Assembly (NCBI RefSeq): GCF_014905175.1
Contig: NC_057788.1
Location: 21,794,154 to 21,858,153 of the forward strand
DNA from: Aphidius gifuensis
Taxonomy: Eukaryota > Arthropoda > Insecta > Hymenoptera > Braconidae
Reading direction: 5' to 3'
Length of the DNA stretch: 64,000 nt
The notes under the pieces were generated by a model. It had not been told where the DNA came from. It was given only the letters and a program-made list of their open reading frames with translations, and did not search any database. Each line of letters opens with the position of its first letter. Position 1 is the first letter of the stretch. A program made the position numbers and the translations under genes. Shown here piece after piece: positions 36,601 to 50,100 of the stretch.

Positions 36601-37984
36601 AAAAAAAAAAAAAAGAAACAGCTGTGTAATAATGCAATGATTTATTAAGTATGTAATTTAAATTTTAATCATTTTTTTTTTAAATTTTTTGCATTTTGGA
36701 AGAGGAACTTTAACTATCTTTTCATTTTTAACTCTTTTATTTATTTATTTTCTTTTTTTGCTGTTTATAAAAATAATTTTAAACCATCATCATACTTTCT
36801 TATATATTTTTGAAATATTTTAAAAATTTTTTTTATTATTCAAATGAAATTTTTTTCATGCTCTTGAAATTTTTTATTTTTGTTATTTACTTATTGTTTG
36901 TTATAAAATTATATGCTGTTGAAAAATGTCAGCTTAAAAGTAAATGGCATTTCAATGTGAGCTAAAATTATTCATTCTTATTTATTTTTGTTTTTTTAAT
37001 TTACTTATTTTGCTTGTAGACTATTTCATTAATTAGAACTTAATAAATATCATTCCAAATTCACATTTCCGAAATATTATAAAATTAATAGACATTATTT
37101 GAGATATTTCTCAAATTTATTTTTTCTTGTTATTGAAAAAGAATGGTCCTCAATTCTACAGTTCCAATGTAGTTGAGTTCGATTCGAATATAATTTATTT
37201 TTATTATGATATATTTTTATTCATATCTTCAATAAATTTATACGGCTATCGATATGGTCTTATTTTCGTTAAGCTTTTTTTTTTTTTTTTATTAACAATT
37301 GTACCAAAATCGATTAAGGTCAAAATTCTGAAGGCATCAATTTGCGCATTCATTCGCAGTTTGATATGTGTGACAGAAAACTATAACAAAGTTTAGACAA
37401 GACATTTTCCTTATAATTATATCATTTGTTAAGAATAGAAATTCATTTATTGTCAATATATTGGAGCTTGGTTGATCACCTAGCTCATCGATCAATCGAT
37501 TAATCTCGAGGAGCATCTCAATTTCTTAAAAACAAAATTAAAATTATAAAAAGAAAAAGAAAGGAAAATAATATATATATAATATATATTTATGACTTGA
37601 AGCTAAGGAAAAGCCCAATTGATAACAACATTAATCGGAATCTCATGTTTTTTTTAAGTTTTCTTTTCTTTTTCTTTTTGTTTTTTTCTTTTTTCGTGGT
37701 TTAAGTTAAGATATTTTCATTTTTGAAAAATGAAATTGCGCACCTTGATAGTTCACTTTTTTCACGATTGTTTTATTTATTTTATTTTCATGATTATATT
37801 TTCTTCCATGAAAATAAAAAAAGACGTTTTGTTTTACTTAACTATTTAAGAATAGATAATTGAGTGGTATTACTACCATTTTATCTTTTTTGTTTTATTT
37901 TTCGTTTCTTTTGTCAAGATTTATCCACAGGCTAGGTAAACCTACAACATGAGTTCAGCATAACGGGCGATTAGCCAATTTTTG

Positions 37985-38099
37985 CTACTGAGGTTGCACT
38001 GGATTATGTTGAATTGAAGATGGCGGCCCCTAAAATAATAAAATCATTAATATATGAATTGTCCTTAAGATAATTCTGCAATAACACGGACAAAATTTT

Positions 38100-38130
<31 letters not shown>

Positions 38131-41100
38131 CGTTTACTAATTTCTAGTTGAAAAAAAAAAAAAACAAAAAAAAATTTATATAAAGTTTGTTATTAGTAAT
38201 TCCATTGTTATTATCATCATTGATAATAATTTACAAAAATTATACAAAAATCATATAAAATAGTTTAATAAAAAAAATGGTTAAAGTTGTTATTAAAAAG
38301 TAAATTTTATTAATAGTGTTAATATTTATCTATAAATTATAAAAGTCATAAATGGTAATGCTTTGTTGATTGAGCATTGACAAGTTTTATATATTTTTTT
38401 AACTTGATATATATTCAACTCACAAATAAACCAATATTTAAAATAGTTTTTTTTAATATAATTTGAAATAAATCATTTATTTTAATTTTTATTGAAAAAA
38501 TTTTGATTGCATCAATATTATTAGCTGCACTATAACCAGTGACTTTGATTTCAGTATCATTATTTATTTTATTATTTTTTAATTTCGAATTTGTATACTA
38601 AAGCTTTGTCACTAATAAATATTATACTCTGTACGTGAGAGTCAGCGTGTTTTTTGAAACACCTAATTTTATAAAATAATAATTAATATTTTTAACTAGT
38701 TTGAATTAAAATAATTTAAAAAAAAATTGAGATAAATAATAATAAAAACAAAGCTTTGAAAATTATAAGTACGAAGATTTTGAATAACATGATTAGTCAA
38801 AATTTTGTGAAGTACTAACGGTGATTGCGGGGAAGGAAGGTTGCGGATGTGTATGCGGATGACCATGTGTATGAGTAATATGTGCCGCAATATGTCCTGG
38901 TAATTTTGGGCCATCTTCAGCTTTTTCTTCTTCTCGCCTTTTTAAACAGGCAGCTTTTGGATTTAAATTACGCTCTACAAAAATAAAAAATAAAAATTAG
39001 ATTCATTGATGTATCAAAGAGTTATTAAAATAAGATTAGATACATTTAAATTGTATTATTTAATTTTTATTGTATTGCATACCTCTCACTTGTTGTTCTA
39101 ATGTCATTATAACTTCAACAGCCATATTGAGAATCCCAAGTTTTGTTTGAGGCTTGTCGGTTTTTAGATGAGTCATACACATTCGACCAAGTTCTTTTAA
39201 AGCTTCATTAATATCTCTAATACGTATCCTTAAAAATAAATAAAATCATTAATTAACTTATCCCAATTCGCTAATCAATACTAGTATGAAAAATTAATAT
39301 AATAATTATATTAACTAACCTTTCACGAACGTTATTTGCTTGTCGACGTTCTTTTTCACGAACAGCTTTGGTGCCAGGATCATCACAGTCTTCATCAGCA
39401 CTCGAACTACAATAATTCACAAAAACAAAAGAAGGTTAATTTATCTGTTGAGTAGAAAATAACTAATATTATAAAAACTCACTATCTTCGTGAACGTTTT
39501 GTTCCTTTTCCTGAAGTTGTTGAATTAATTTGAGTTCCACCAATAACAGGAGATGTTAATTCACTACTTGATGGTTTTGTTTCTACACCACTACTGTCTG
39601 GTGGATCCTTCCTCTTTTCTAAAGATATATATTCTACGAATTATTAATACTGATACAATAATAACGTGAAAAATTTATTAAGTAATACAAAAAAAAAAAA
39701 AAAAGCTTTTGAAGTTTGAATTGTATAGAATATTAATCGAGATAAATTTAAATATTTTTACAAAAATATCTGGTAGTAATAATTAATAAAAAACATTGAT
39801 TAAAATTTATTTTTAAAATTATAATTTAATATTTTTTAATTATATACCTGCTACAGTATATTTTTATTCGATCGATAAAATCATGACATATCTAAAATTA
39901 AACTATGAATAGAATATTTATTATTATCATCTCTAATTACTTGTTTTATTTTCAACCTGAATTTTCCAATTATAAATCATATCATAATTTCAAAAAAATT
40001 CATTATTATCTTGTCAGATTTTGCAATTAAATTGTAATCAGCTTTGAAATTAAAAAAAAAAAGAAAATAGCTTTTTAAAATACGACTTAAAACTTACTGG
40101 CATTTGCCGCAGGTAATCTTTCAATTTTTATTGAGCCATCTGTATCAGAAGTTGGTGTTAATCCGGAATAAGAGCCTTGTGTTTGAGCAACCGTCACTGC
40201 AGGATGTGGACTTGCCTGAAAAGAAAATAAATTTTAAATTAAAACGAGTCATTACTATCCGGACCAACGTTTATATTTTTTTTTTTCAAAGTCTAGGACT
40301 TTGTTTGTATATAAATAAATAAATAAATGGATGAAAAATTGTACTTACAAGATGATCCAATTGTGGTGGTGAGGTGTGTGAATATAATGAACCATGAGGA
40401 CCAACCGAACCAAGGTGAAGACCAAGTTGACTTTCTGCATGATTTCTCAGTACATTAATAGCATCATCTAGTCGTTCCTCCATCCGTGAACCCTGTATTA
40501 ACAGAATATCCGACATTTGTCTCGATTACGCTGATCCTAAGTGTAACTTATTCAAATAACTTGAAAAAAAAAAATTATAAAACTCAAGCAAAAACAATAA
40601 TTTTATTATTATTACTTTGAAAAATTTTAATAAGCATTTATTTTTATTTCCATTTGTTTATATAATTTTCCAATCATATTTTATTACGAGGAAGTAAAAA
40701 ATGATAAAAAAAACATAAACAACTTTGCTATGTAAATGATTGAGTTTCATAATTTAATCGTTTTAATAATGTATGATAAGAGTTAACTCTCAATTTGATC
40801 AGGCAACCTTTGGAGCTTAAAAAATATTCGCTTTGTAAGTGATTTTATTGATAGTTAGAGAGAATTTTCCATCAACTCTTAGAGCTACAGAAAAAGAAAA
40901 ATACTGTGTAGATTTTTAAAAAATCAAAAGATAGAAATTCTCGTGAATTCATAGTGTCTGAGATATTGAGCTATTGGTACTTTAAAAAAATAACTGTTGA
41001 TTATTTTGATAAAATAATAAATGAAAAAAATAAAAAGAAGATTATGATTTACCAGTTGGCAAATTATCCGCAAAAAATGTTAAGTATTAGTTTTATTTAA

Positions 41101-44100
41101 TTTTGTAAAGATACTTAAATAAAATATGTACAGAATATGTACATGTTTTATTTTAAAGCACAATTGTTTAACGAATTTTACTTTAAAAACTACGTAGAAA
41201 TAATCACAATCAAGCACACCTGTTTTTACAGATATTACATTTTTTTTTTATCTGTTTCAGATGTCAAATAATGGACACAAAAATCATATGGATCTGTGGT
41301 ATTTTGATCAGCGAAATCGAGTGCAAGATTATGTTATTCCTAGATGAGAGTCAAGAAGAATTAATCTGTCGAATGGATAACTGAGTTGACAAAGAGCAAT
41401 TGAGTTGAGGTACAGAATACATGCATAGAATAAAATCATTAGAAAGTTAAAATAATTTGAAACTGTTATAAAATAATAATTCAAATAAAAAAAATTAATT
41501 AAACACAAGTTTTATGAAATTTTGGATCTAAGGATTTAAACCCAATCAAGTTGAGAAAAACTCTTATTATTTTTTCTATATATGTATTCTATAATTATTA
41601 TAAAAATGATTATTGAATTTTTTTTTTTTTTTATTCTTGTATAACAGGACAAAAAAAAACAAAAAATTTAATCGGCAATCCTCACCTCGACGTGGTCGCG
41701 AAGGTAGCCGATAGCATCGTCTAGCCTCTGCTGTTCAGGTGCCGGCTTCATACAAAACACCAACGCAACAACAAAAAACCAAAAACAAAAGAAACTATTA
41801 CTGAAAAATTTTTTAGTTTTATATACACTCATTCGAAAAATTCTTGTATTTAGAATTTTAAGATAAAATTTATTCCATATATTCTAGTATTATATTAAAT
41901 TATATTATTATATTTTTTATTATTATCTAAATACTAGAATTAAACGAATGAATTTCATCACAAGGTATGATTATATTCTAAATATTAGAATTAAACAAAT
42001 TAAATTAACTATTTGTAATATATAAAAAAAAAAAACAAAAAATATTTGTTTTATATTTATTAATTTAATTCTAGTATTTATAATTTAATCTCATGCGTTT
42101 AATTATAAATACTAGAATTTTTAAGATAAATATAAAACTAAAATTTTTTTCAGTGTATATAAAGAACAACAAAATCAACTTAAAAAAAAAAAAAAAAAAT
42201 TCTATCTTAAAAAAATAATAATCTACGAGTAGATTAGCGTTTGTTATCCGACTTCAGGTCAGTTAGTCAATGGAGCTATGTATTTACCGCTGATAAAAAA
42301 TCGCAAATAAAAAATAAAAAATATCAACTGAAATATGAGACCGTAAATTGGCAGGGAGACATGTTAATTAGCGGTCAGCATATCCAATTTTAATATCAAA
42401 TGACTTACCAGCTCAGCTAGCTCTATATAAACCAGCTACTCTTTTGTTTATCCGAGATAATAAACACTGTTTGATTTGATTGAAAAAAGGGGCTATCTTT
42501 GTCTTGAAGAGACAAACAGACTAAACAATTTCTTAAAAAGATTCATAGATGACAAATAAGTTTGGATAATTAATATTGAACTCTACTAGCTATGAATTTT
42601 TTGGGTCTCTATTAATTAACAAACATTTACGAGCTTTCGATATTGGTAATTTTATATTTCGTTCGGAGAATTAACGCCTCTAATATGTTAATATGCTAAG
42701 AAAAGACACGACTTTATTATATTTTTTTGATTAATAATTTAATTTAGATATTCAAATTTTTAATTGACTAATTAAGTGTGGTTAATTTACTAATGACATT
42801 TCAACGATGTGATTTAAAAATAATAAAATTGACAGGTTAGTACAGAAATATAATCAATAAAAGTCTGTTAGATTTACTGCAATAGTGGACCTTGCAATAC
42901 TGCTTATAACAAAACTGCAAATATCTACGATAACACGCTATGGCGAATAAAAAAAAAAAACAATTTAATGTAAACAATCAGAACGTATGCGCAAGTTCCA
43001 CCACGTTAACCGAGGTCACACACCTAATTAGTCAAATCTATACTTGAATATCATCATCAAACTATGACCGAGATAAGTATCAATAATAAGGGACAAGTTT
43101 AGGATGATTTAAACTTTTTTTTCATGCTTGAGACTAGTACCAAGACTCAACATTAATCATTCAAAAATAGCAAATTGTTTTAATTGTTGATTTTTAGTAT
43201 AAAATGAGTCTTGATAAAAGCTTGCAATTAAAGTCAAGTCTATACTTGTCTCAATTATCAATACAAATCTAAACTTCAGTTGTTGAATAATTAAAATATA
43301 ACTTAATTAAAAAGCAACATCAACGGTAACTTTTTGGCAATTATTCTTAACACTCAACAAAAATAAAAAACAAAACAATGAGTTTGTAGATAATTCATAC
43401 CATGTGAATTGTTCCTCTATTTGGATCTGATGTAAAATGTGGTGATATAGAAGTAGCACCAGGTGCCCAATTTGATGCTGAATTTGTTAATGGTGGTGGT
43501 GAGCCTACTGGTGTTGATGGATTGCTGCTATAACTTGAAACAGATTGATCTGTTGGATAAATCTGAAAATAAAACAAAAATTGTAGGTAAAAATATTTTA
43601 AAAAATAAATTATATTTTTAATATGAAAGAGTGACGTTTACACGTACTCGTGTGCTTACTACAGATGCAAGAGTTTTTCCTATAGTAGTAGAGGCAGACT
43701 GTTGATTATTCGTTGGGGCATTTGTTGATGGTACAGGTGGATTTGTAGGAACAGGACTATGATTATACTGCAAGGAATTAGGTGTCGTTACAATTGGTCC
43801 ATTACTAGCAACTTGTGCACTTCCACGAAACGTTGACATTGGCGGTAATGATGCAGCACTTGGTGCAGAACTTAAAACCGATGTTCCTTGTTCTCCATTT
43901 GGTGACATTGCTGAGTAGGCTTGCTGTAATATTTAGATACGAATTAAATACAAGTCAACATAAAATAATGTCGATTAAAAAAACAAATAACTTACCATAG
44001 GATCATGAGGTAAGTGCATTGGATACGCTGACTGTACTAAGTGAGATGATGAGTAACCACTGTAGGGTGGCTGTACAGCATTTCCACCACCAGTCCATGG

Positions 44101-47100
44101 ATCACCAGGCCCCGTTCCTGCTGCATTACCATCTAGAAATATAACACGAATAATAACAATAAGAATTTCAATAAAAATTACTTTTAATAATAAATAACAG
44201 TGAGTTACTTACCGAGATAATAAGCATCTGGATAAAGCGTTGTTGCTTTAGGTGATGTGTATCTAGGAGAGTTTGGCCCAAATTCGTCTGAACCGTACTG
44301 GAAAGAAAAAAAAATGAAAAATTACATTTCGGAAAACAAAAACCAACATTTCCATAATCTTAGTGACTTTATATATTTTTAGTTTTAAACATAGTAAAAA
44401 GCTTCATGTTTAATTGAGGCATTTGCCTATAAACGAAAAGGTTGTCGGTTCGATTCTCGTTAGGGTCACTATTTACCTTTTTAATTTAGACAAAAAAAAA
44501 AATAGACTTCCTATATATTTTTGCAATAAATTGTATTCTGCGGTTTTAGGATATTTATTTATTGGCTATAATTTTATTTCCCCTACTGTATAGCCGTTGA
44601 CTACAGTTGCTAATTTTAGTAGCATATTATTTTGGTAATTATTACACGATTTGTGACACCTCGCTAGGATAATCCTTATTGTCCATTCATTTTCTTGTTT
44701 TTTTTATTTATATTCATTGCTCAATTTAAAGTGTTTTGCTACCTTAAAAAAGCTCTGGAGGCACTTTTATCGTACAGTTGCAAAATAAAGTTAAAACCAA
44801 GCGACAAGAGCGCCAATATAAATACATTAGTACTTAGTTGTAGAATTTATATATTAAAGTAAAAATCTTTTCAATTTATTATTTGAAAATTAATCAAAAA
44901 TTGCAGATAAAATCATGAAGTAAGCAATACTTTTGATTATTATTCTTGATATTTTCTCACATATGTGAGAATTAAATCAAATAAATATTTAGAACCAATG
45001 TAAAATAGTTTTTTTTTAAACTATGAATAATTCAAAAACAAATCAAGAAAACTGGAAAAAAATACAGCACTCGTTATGGAATACAATAGAGCAACGTTTT
45101 AACCAAGTTTCAAAAGAATCTATTACTTTTCAAATGTCTTTCTAACTTCCTTAAACTATATATGCAAAATAATATTTAAAAAAAAAACAAATAGTCTCTT
45201 AATCAACTGTGTTAGGAATCATTGTTTTTCTCTCGTGACTTTTTGTTATTTTAATCTCATAAACAAATCACTATATATTAAAAATAAAAATGAATAATTT
45301 TTTTATTCTTTTTTTTTGCGTAATTATTCAAGATCTTATATAGGGTATTAAAAAAAACTGTTTCAAGTTGATTTTTTAACAAGATAAAATACGATATATA
45401 TTTTTTTTTTTGAGACGAATAATTTTAATATTAACTGCTGCTGTGTTGTGTGGCTAACCCGTCGTGGTAAAAAATGGTCGATTTAGTATTCTTTTGATCC
45501 AAGTTTTTATATGAATAAAATAAATATGCAACATAGGCATTAAACTTGAATATACAATTGTATATTGTTCATTAAATTATTAAATTTTTGAGTTTCATCA
45601 ATCCAAATAAAATAATTCGAAAAATTGAAAATTTTCTAAAAATTTTCACTGCTGTCACAAAAATATTGTGTGACGCTGTCGTACATATAGCGGCAACAGA
45701 TTAAAGAATATGTCTTAGTGCCTTTAAAGCTCCGGCACACAATTCGTCCCTGAGCATATAATATTCTGGAGCAAAAAATGGCAGCGAGCTTAGCGTCATC
45801 TCAGAAACTATGCGATAATAATATTACTTTTAATTTAAATCTTTTAAAGCTACACTTAATGATTTTACCAGATAATATATTTTAAATATAAAATATATAA
45901 ATTAACTGAGTTAAAAAAAAAAAAAAAAAAAAAAACATTTATAAATAGAATTTTATAATTAATTTGGAGCAATTTTAAATAAGATAATGTCAACTTATCT
46001 TATCTCACAAATTAGAGGTTTTTTTTTTTTTTTCTTTACTTAACGACATTTGATTAGAATAAAAATAAAAAACGACTAACAGTTATTGGCTGACAGCAGC
46101 ATGATACTAATATTTATAGTTTTGATAGATAAATTCGATAACTATACAAACTTCCAGAGACATAATTTACTGTAAGCAAATGATTGATTTTTTTTTTTTT
46201 TTTTTTTATGTATACTATTGTTACCTGTGCAACACCAGCAATAGATTGATAGGCAGATTGAAAAGCATTTCCTAGCTGCGTCATGCTTTCATCTTCCATT
46301 TGAAACATTATGTCAGCACCAGCTGATACATTGTTGTTTAAATTGTTGTTATTGTTGCTGATAGGCAACTTTTCTGTGTGACTGACCTCACTTAGTATTG
46401 CGTTTGATTGCATATTTTATATTAATATTTAAAATAAACAAAAATGATAATTTACAATCATTCAATCATCACTATTAAAATTAACTGTTTTTTAATTTTT
46501 TTCTTTGGAAATAATGTCGTTTTTATTTTCAATCTGTTTTGTCACTAAGCATTGACAATATTTTAATGTTCGTTATCACAATAATAAATAATCACTTTGG
46601 TAAAAAATAAAAAAAACGAAAGAAAAAAAAACAAATAAAAACAAACAGTATAATTGTTTTTAATAGATCATTTGATTCTATTTTTTTTTTTAATTATTTT
46701 TGAACTAATTCACAAAACATGAACAGTCAACATTTATAGCTTATTGTTATTAATTGTTGACGATATTATTATCAATTAAATTAATGTCAATTGAAAGCTT
46801 TTTTATTGAAAAAAGATAAATAAATAATAAATCAACTAATTAATAAAAATATTGCCTGTCTATTCCAGAAACGTACACATTTACGTGACATAACTTTTGT
46901 CATTTTTTAGTGTATAATACTTATTTTGTTATATCTTTTTTACCAACAGAGAAATAAAAAAATTAATAACGAAGCACAAATTGGAAGATGAACACAAGGA
47001 AATTTTCCAACACACATGGCACTAAAACATCAAGATGCGTCGTTGCCAATACCACCAATATGTATATATTATAAAAAACGAACTATATTTGACTTTGTTG

Positions 47101-50100
47101 CCCAATAAAATTCAGACAAAAAACTTTTTTTTTGTAGCCGGTATAACACAGCCCAGCCTAAAATAAGGCTCTTTGTTTTTACTATATTTGTCACATTTAC
47201 TCACTTATTCATTAACATTTAAAAATCATAAGTTAAATAAACAAAAAAAAAAAAAAAAAAAAAATGAGTAAATAATAAGATTAACAATAGACTGGAGTGG
47301 CCTCTTTATATTATTTTTTTTTATTTATTTATGGTAAGAAATAATGAGACACTCATAAAGTTAAACAATTGTAAAATATGTTTCGATTATTCTGTCTTTT
47401 TTCATTGATCTCAAAGCATTAGAGCTAGATAATGACACACAAAAAAAAAAAAAAAAAAAAAAAGAAAAAAAAATAGAAATATTATCAAAAATAAATAATT
47501 TAATATGTACTAGTTTTTAACGTTTATTAATATCCACAATATCAACGATGAGATTATCGATTAACTAAGTTACGCCAGAATGAAAATGTTTTTTTTTTTT
47601 TTTTTTCGTTAAAAAATGTTAAGTATAATAATAATAATAATGTACATATGTACAAGCACAAAACAGTATCAACTCGGGGTACGCGTCACGACTGACGCTC
47701 GGTATAAAGAAAGTTACAACTCCCCACCATTTTAATAGGCCAAGCGACAATTCTCTCTCGCTCTGTTTTATAACAATAATATATCCCCCTCTAACCAAGC
47801 TTAATTTCCTTGCTTTATCCCACTTTATTTTCCAACCGCAAAAGGGGCTCTCATCCGCACACATATAAAATCCCTAGGATAGTCTGGTTATAATGAAGCA
47901 AGATGTTGGTTGGTGGATGGTGCATAAACCTTCCATATGACTACACCAATAGCAAGTAGTGTTTAAAACAACAGTAAAATTTTTAGAGGATTTTTCCTTT
48001 TAACAGCGAGAAAATAGTGGGAAATGTATGCAAATTAGTTGGAATTTAACGTAAACAATTGTCTCTTTGATTGAGCCAAGTAATGCATTTAAAATTGATC
48101 AATCATCAAGTAAGATTGGATAAAATCATTATTTGAAAATATATAAATTATACTTATAAACATCTATGATATTCTATGATACTTTTGTGTCGAATAATTC
48201 ATCCCCTCGTTTTTATCATCCCCAATGATTTCGAAAATGGGAGATTTCTTTTGCCCATTAATTAGCCTTGTCATAAACAGAAAATAATAATTTTTTCAAG
48301 CGACAGAAGTAAGGAACTGCTCAATCACTCAAAAAGTATGTATTAGTAAATAAAAAATGTGGAAATGTATTTTTCAAGTGATTAAACACTTGATTTCCAA
48401 GCGCCGCCATACGGATGTTATATACTAAAACGCAATGTCGAAACTAGAGGTATCTTTAGGTAGCTTTATTTCATTAAATAAAATTTATTTCTGTATTACA
48501 CATGTAAATAGTATGACTGACGTATGCGCATTTGTTTTTACACTGGCATGGTTGTAACTAAAAAAGAAGGATGCCAGAACCTGTAGGGTTGTTAGTGCGT
48601 CAATAATAGCCCACCTGGACAAGTTAGATATATTCAAAAAATTTATGCTACCAGCAATAAATTAATAAATGCGGGAATTTTTTAACGCATATGTAAAAAT
48701 TAATGTTAATGAACTTTGTATGTTACCAACTATTACTTGAAGAGTAATTTCACGGCGCATTGTGTAGTGTCATGCGCAAAAAACTAAGGCTAAGATTATT
48801 TGCCTAGGCGAGGTTTATACTTCAGCTATAATTTATATATCGCTTTTTTTCCGTATGCATTTATCAAAAAGACAAAAACCCAAATACACAAATAAAAATT
48901 GATTAATCATTCCCACGCTTTACAAGTTTTAATGAAAACAATATGACAATTTTAAACTCACCCATTGTTGTTGTGTCGTCATGATTTCTTTATTATCTAC
49001 ATCATTTGGATTCTGAAATAAATTAAAAACTTATAATAGTTTTAAATAATCAATATTATATTACTAAAAATATAATACTATAATAAGGTACTCACACTTT
49101 TTCTACGTTTAACAGATGGATCACCTGTAACAACGAAAAATATTTATTATAAAAAGTTGATTAGACAATTGATTCAGAAATCAACGATCCTCGGTTCGAT
49201 TCTTATCAGTGACAAATTTTTTTTTTATAAATATATTACGAGTAAAAAATGCCAAGAATAACATTTGAATTGGCGAAACGATATTTTAAGTGTAGCATCA
49301 CATCGTAATTTCAATAATATAAATAACGAAAGTAATAATTACCAGGAGAAATCGGCAGCTTTAAATTATTTCCAATCGGGGTTGTAAGATGTGATATCGG
49401 AGCTGAATTACCTAGGGGCAGTGTAACTCCTCGTGTTCCAAATGGAAAATACGGGGAATCAGGTGTATACGTTGATCCATTTGCTGTTTCAATATCTTCA
49501 TTATTTTCGGGTACTCTTGATAATACAGGCACTTGTCCAAATGCAGGGTCAACATATGTCTGCAATATAAAATATTAAAAAATATATTTTAATTTTATGA
49601 TTAATTTTATTCTTCTCGATTGATAAATCAAGAGTTATACAACTGATAATCTTAATCGCAATGAATTTTCTATATATCAACTTTTTTTTTTTTTTCTTTA
49701 AAAATTGTGGGCGTTACCAACACGTGCCTATTGCTTTATTTAAAAACAGTAGATTTTATTTTAAAAAGACTCTAGGTAATTGCACGAGTGTAAAATATTT
49801 TAAAATCATTTACTTGCATGCAATAAAAATTTTTAATTCATACGAACCATATCACTTTCCATTGTGTTGCCATAAGAATTCTGGAAAACAGGTTTTTCTG
49901 TAATAGATAAAAATAAAAAACAATTAATGTTAACTGATAAATTTAATATTTCTGTATCACCGGAAAAAAATATAAATGATAGTAAACGAACATGTTGTTT
50001 TTTAGATAGAATATTTTTATTAGAAAAAAAAAAAAAAAAAAAAAGCAATCTCTCAAAGTGTCGGTAGACTTAAAAAAAAAAATTCAGTAAAAACCAATAG

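Larger units (their letters stand above)
32297..37984. other. Long AT-rich region between ABCG and daughterless
   Basis: Mostly AT-rich, homopolymer-filled sequence. Exceptions: a GC-rich foldback at 33373-33493, a (TC)n run at 33606-33622, a CTATAAAA-like site on the minus strand near 34895, and a pair of short open frames flanked by splice-like sites at 35750-36120 (minus). The right end is probably the 3' UTR of daughterless. Upstream non-coding exons of ABCG could also lie here. Confidence 0.4.

Noticed and set aside
47619..47864. 81-codon minus-strand frame in a daughterless intron
   Set aside because: No recognisable domain; it follows a GC-richer patch and ends in an (AAT)n run.
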